Source of the DNA: UTCHB3 sp964531325
GTDB taxonomy: Bacteria; Bacteroidota; Ignavibacteria; Ignavibacteriales; Ignavibacteriaceae
Assembly (NCBI GenBank): GCA_964531325.1
Contig: CAZHCW010000002.1
Coordinates: 124,001 to 188,000, forward strand
Direction: 5' to 3'
DNA length: 64,000 nt
A program made the position numbers and the translations under genes. Below the pieces are notes generated by a model. That model had not been told where the DNA came from. It was given only the letters and a program-made list of their open reading frames with translations, and did no database searches. Of this stretch, positions 62,001 through 64,000 are shown piece by piece. Within the stretch, counting starts at the first letter, position 1, and the number at the start of each line of letters is the position of its first letter.

Positions 62001-63539
62001 TTCTTTCAGAATATCCTCTGTTTCATAATTTCTCTTAGTGACAAAATTGTCTCGAAATTCGTTTACAAGCTCAATCAGCTTAAAGTAGAGATCAAAGAAT
62101 ATTTTATTAAGTTTTTCATCATAAAAATTGGGCTCAGCAAAAGCGATTTGGTAGTCCTCTTTCACTTTATTGAGTTTATCAACCAACCCTGCCTTTACTG
62201 TAGTTTTTAATTCTACAGGTGGTGCAGTTTCCTCATCCTTCTTTTGATAGACCAATACTGCTCTATAGATTATTGGTCCCAAAAGAAGGTTTATGAGTAT
62301 CAAATCGTAGATAATTCCGGAAACGAGGGTTGAAATCTGCGGAAGTTCCGACGCGATTATCCCCGAAAATCCCAACATTAAAACACCTGTTGAGATAAAT
62401 CCGGACCAACCAAACCGTTTTATTTCAGGTGGGGAATTTACAAGTGCAACTGCACTTCTCACCGAGATAAAAAGCGCGATTATTCTAATCAGGAAAAGAG
62501 CCGCAGCGATTGGGAGATAATTTAATGCACTGCTGAGATCAATTGTAGCACCTGCAAGTGTAAAAAACACTATAAAAACGGGTAAACTTAAATTTTCTGC
62601 TGCTTTTTCAAATTCCTCTTCAGGAGCAAAGTTGGATGTAATCATTCCGGCAATAACAAACATTAAAAGTGTTTCAAGGTGAAACAAGGATGCAGCATAT
62701 CCACCAAAAATTATCAAACATATCAGGAAGAATGTAACCTCCATTTTGATATAACGCAGATAGAGTACTGTCAAAACTCCCAAGATACCACCTGCGGCGA
62801 TTGTCTTTCCAAGATCGGTCAAAAGAGTTAAAAGTGGATTCGATAAAACTGTATCGTGCACCGGCAGAAGATACATCTTGATAAGAAAGATGACGACCAC
62901 GAGTAAAATGATATTTAACAAATCTTTGAGAATTGAAGTACTGAGGGTCAGTTCAACAAGATCATTTTTAATATCAAGTTCTTCAGAAACACCAATTGTT
63001 AACTCGATCGAAGTGCCCATAGCAATAACTGAGATTAAAACTCCACCAGCCAATAGAAATTGCCATGATATTAAAGTCTGTGTTAACACAGGGAAAAGCA
63101 GATAAAAACTGCCCGTTATCAAGACAAATATGAAAAAGAACTTAAAAAGGATTATTACCAGCCCGGTTTTAATCACTTTTTTCAGTTTAGAATACTTTAA
63201 TTCTAATCCTGCAATCAAAGCAATTACTGCGAGGACAATATTGTTAACAACAGATAAATTTTCAGTTATCCTCTGATTAATCAGGAACAGAGGTTCAAAA
63301 TTTGTAAATTGAAATAGTGACAGTCCAAACACCAGCCCGGTAAAAATATAACCTGTAACCTTTGGAAGCCGAATGGTTTGGAAGAGTTCACCCAGGGTAA
63401 ATGAGGCGAGTATAATAAATCCAAGTACCGCAAGAGTTCTTGGATAACTCATTTCGCCCGAGGTTCCAATTGTTTTGGTGAGAAGCATCAATCCAAAAAG
63501 AATAACCAGTATGAATATTCGTCTTGTTGTATTGATCAT
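59046..63539 (-). CDS. Fusion of a CPA2-type cation/H+ antiporter, helical region, P-loop ATPase and winged helix
   Basis: A 1497-residue single frame. Residues 1 to about 410 form a CPA2-like antiporter with 12-13 helices (LGELFQTIRLPKVTGYIFTG, then AVIALIAGLELKYSKLKK). Residues about 440-1120 are almost wholly helical, charged and without Cys-rich or repeat motifs. A P-loop NTPase follows, with Walker A GAPGTGKT at 1184-1191 (Lys1190); the Walker B strand reads TVLLINLHKTF with Asn1258 where Asp is expected. The end (about 1410-1497) is a winged helix (LKKSQLAQSLNISESQAGEAL). The ATPase plus winged helix recalls Orc1/Cdc6 or STAND-type switches. I know no standard family with this order. 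It overlaps genes on both sides by 4 bases. Confidence 0.9.
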   Translation of the reverse strand: MINTTRRIFILVILFGLMLLTKTIGTSGEMSYPRTLAVLGFIILASFTLGELFQTIRLPKVTGYIFTGLVFGLSLFQFTNFEPLFLINQRITENLSVVNNIVLAVIALIAGLELKYSKLKKVIKTGLVIILFKFFFIFVLITGSFYLLFPVLTQTLISWQFLLAGGVLISVIAMGTSIELTIGVSEELDIKNDLVELTLSTSILKDLLNIILLVVVIFLIKMYLLPVHDTVLSNPLLTLLTDLGKTIAAGGILGVLTVLYLRYIKMEVTFFLICLIIFGGYAASLFHLETLLMFVIAGMITSNFAPEEEFEKAAENLSLPVFIVFFTLAGATIDLSSALNYLPIAAALFLIRIIALFISVRSAVALVNSPPEIKRFGWSGFISTGVLMLGFSGIIASELPQISTLVSGIIYDLILINLLLGPIIYRAVLVYQKKDEETAPPVELKTTVKAGLVDKLNKVKEDYQIAFAEPNFYDEKLNKIFFDLYFKLIELVNEFRDNFVTKRNYETEDILKETVAIYRDKFLGIESILKSGKDPRAIRAALQSIRINQTEVLLDKLEERKKIERDFANSDTLIKKLLNDLLDITSTLDESYPLSTEIDYATYSGKSLTFRFFILRLKFTTWLKTIFTGDHTSVVKINLKNYSRYYLNVKTTTELLETINLTGADRLNLFRKLKAIHKNFIYYLDDLITTIGQEKSSLGFMPVFFMQYEELKAMFFNELDVYIEEQSSTVMNIEKRLTYAFASPYNDLLREVKSVIRLDKRGLDVNFFKEYEESQKVKDSLFDSIRYWVIYYQGIIGLLQKELYIYKFEIQLNNFLDKALLNLADEISERIRTGSPKIIEQFRQMITDVKALIPLGFDTLKAYSDHFRMSYVIPELSSLIRDLDKTTRSRKLRTFFDTVINGIKSVARELPEEAAYLDEEELNLKNRIPEFTKLKTFEIRKQTSSFLLLKLPREIGDVNEFLVDYVDAALKEIRNLESSVNYYLDSIVKRMQEDPEDYDGVEDILNTVSSSFLNRLREIENNNDKLEQAINKQVADKTEVAVTEIKRLIRQAPQLDREIKHDRNTFALKVNYAIRFVKVVIKKLFHTIKAANSNIYKRFIIPLFARSYERFKILSGKMGTSYKEDLFKLDEILNGLPFIYRRLFDGTSLESSEMFLGKDEIKHILNEAQSRFKNRLPSSVLISGAPGTGKTSCLYFIKNDLLRPGDYLEFYFLERISSVDELRKLISEAFGYNDLKSVEAIIIDLNERFRGKTVLLINLHKTFVRSVDGFEALKTMLHIISMTSVNILWITSVQSTGWQFIKTNFKATSLFTFSISLEELNRRRVKEIILHRQKTTGFGFRFTEDDLYLLRKKMFNSSKSIEDQRYLEQVYFERLTDYADGNIVAAMNYWLNSIKKIEGNTLIIQTYKEYPLIDLSFLDTNLITVLHTVMLHGGLKKSQLAQSLNISESQAGEALTKLLSLNLLKVGELTKSHDYYYTNKFKFRSIQYELKNRNILP

Positions 63540-64000
63540 TTTGTCTCTCCGCTGATTTCTGACGATTCAACGAGAAATCGTTTAGTAAAAAAGCTTGAGG
63601 AAAAACCGAGTGTAAAAACATTCAATATGATTGCAGACATTATGATTGGGGTGTACTGATTATTAAAAACTGTAGCATAATTTATCAAGAGTGCAAACAC
63701 AAGAATATCGCTTGAAAGAAATATGATTCCTTGTCCTGAATGAACACGATCTTTCTCAAATGCTGCAATGAAAGCAATTTTATGAGTAACAAATTTTGCA
63801 ATAACTTTTATCACAGGAAATAAAAGAATAACCACCCAGGCTACAGTTGAATTCGGAATTACCCATATTATTCCGGCATAAATCGTCAGGACAATTGAAA
63901 GGGGAGAAATCAGGCGTTCAATGGTATCTATCACCTTCTCTTTTATTCTGGACAGATTCCCCAAAAGAATACCAAGAATAAAACAGAGAAAAAGGGGAGA
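63536..64000 (-). CDS. Second antiporter-like membrane protein, C-terminal part (partial)
   Basis: The frame is open to the window end, so the gene begins beyond 64000 and about 154 residues are visible. A TTG at 63964 is only an internal codon. Four hydrophobic segments are seen (SPLSIVLTIYAGIIWVI, TVAWVVILLFPVIKVIA, ILVFALLINYATVF, IIMSAIILNVFTLGF). The pattern GQGIIFLSSDILVFALLINYA resembles the last helices of CPA2 cation/H+ exchangers. It overlaps the antiporter-ATPase gene by 4 bases (ATGA), so it belongs to the same operon. Confidence 0.75.
   Translation of the reverse strand, partial: SPLFLCFILGILLGNLSRIKEKVIDTIERLISPLSIVLTIYAGIIWVIPNSTVAWVVILLFPVIKVIAKFVTHKIAFIAAFEKDRVHSGQGIIFLSSDILVFALLINYATVFNNQYTPIIMSAIILNVFTLGFSSSFFTKRFLVESSEISGETK

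Noticed and set aside
1..64000. Prophage, genomic island or insertion sequence
   Set aside because: No integrase, transposase, phage structural gene or attachment duplication next to either tRNA was seen; most genes are core functions.

Overview
The window looks like a chromosomal segment of an AT-rich member of the Bacteroidota/Chlorobi lineage, most likely an Ignavibacteria-type organism. The basis is two secreted proteins ending in a type IX secretion sorting domain with the NPFNP-type motif, a PorQ-like type IX component, a RelA/SpoT of the bifunctional RFKD type, and promoters carrying a TATATTTG (-7, TAnnTTTG) box. The placement rests on protein motifs read by eye, not on a search. I see no transposase, integrase, phage gene, rRNA or CRISPR array, and no gene-free stretch exceeds 300 bases; the larger gaps hold promoters, terminators and simple repeats as listed.

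Layout. 1-6.8 kb (+): the end of a membrane-associated protein, an MBOAT acyltransferase/SGNH pair, Der GTPase, a CoA-disulfide-reductase-like flavoenzyme and a TPR protein. 6.9-10.7 kb (+): RelA/SpoT, RuvX and a cyclic-nucleotide-gated K+ channel. 10.7-15 kb: an MCP-like sensor and an orphan NMT1-type binding protein (-), divergent from a receiver-histidine kinase (+). 15-19.5 kb (+): PorQ, PanD, a secreted protein, a LytR_C protein, RsfS, ArgS. 19.5-23.2 kb (-): ComF, a VWA-type membrane protein, SurE. 23.3-24.7 kb (+): LexA with two tandem operators and two small genes in its operon. 24.8-30.3 kb (+): an envelope operon UppS-BamA-OmpH-OmpH-LpxD. 30.3-34.2 kb (-): TruA, QueD, QueE, an esterase, a lipoprotein and a small secreted protein, with an 8-bp tandem repeat. 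34.4-41.7 kb: tRNA-His, pirin, a type IX cargo protein (-), a hemolysin III protein (-), HisS, HutH. 41.7-47.2 kb (-): a PLP enzyme, an S9 peptidase, YbaK, an SGNH-like membrane protein. 47.4-52.3 kb (+): a lipoprotein, a 970-residue type IX cargo protein, an unknown protein. 52.3-54.5 kb (-): ClpP, trigger factor with a His-rich tail, tRNA-Leu. 54.5-64 kb (-): a compact ion-homeostasis operon.

Two points stand out. First, the tRNA-His gene encodes no G-1, has U72, A73 and U20a, and the nearby HisS is of the divergent type known from Caulobacter-like alphaproteobacteria, so the two look like a co-adapted, non-standard histidine charging pair. Second, the operon at 54.5-64 kb encodes a 1497-residue protein joining a CPA2-type cation/H+ antiporter to a long helical region, a P-loop ATPase with a degenerate Walker B, and a winged helix. 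It is translationally coupled to a second antiporter-like membrane gene and to MscS, TrkH, TrkA and a threonine dehydratase-like enzyme; this is the best candidate for an undescribed system. Other leads are an MBOAT protein lacking both family histidines, a LexA-controlled pair of unknown small genes, and an orphan binding protein tied to a sensor.
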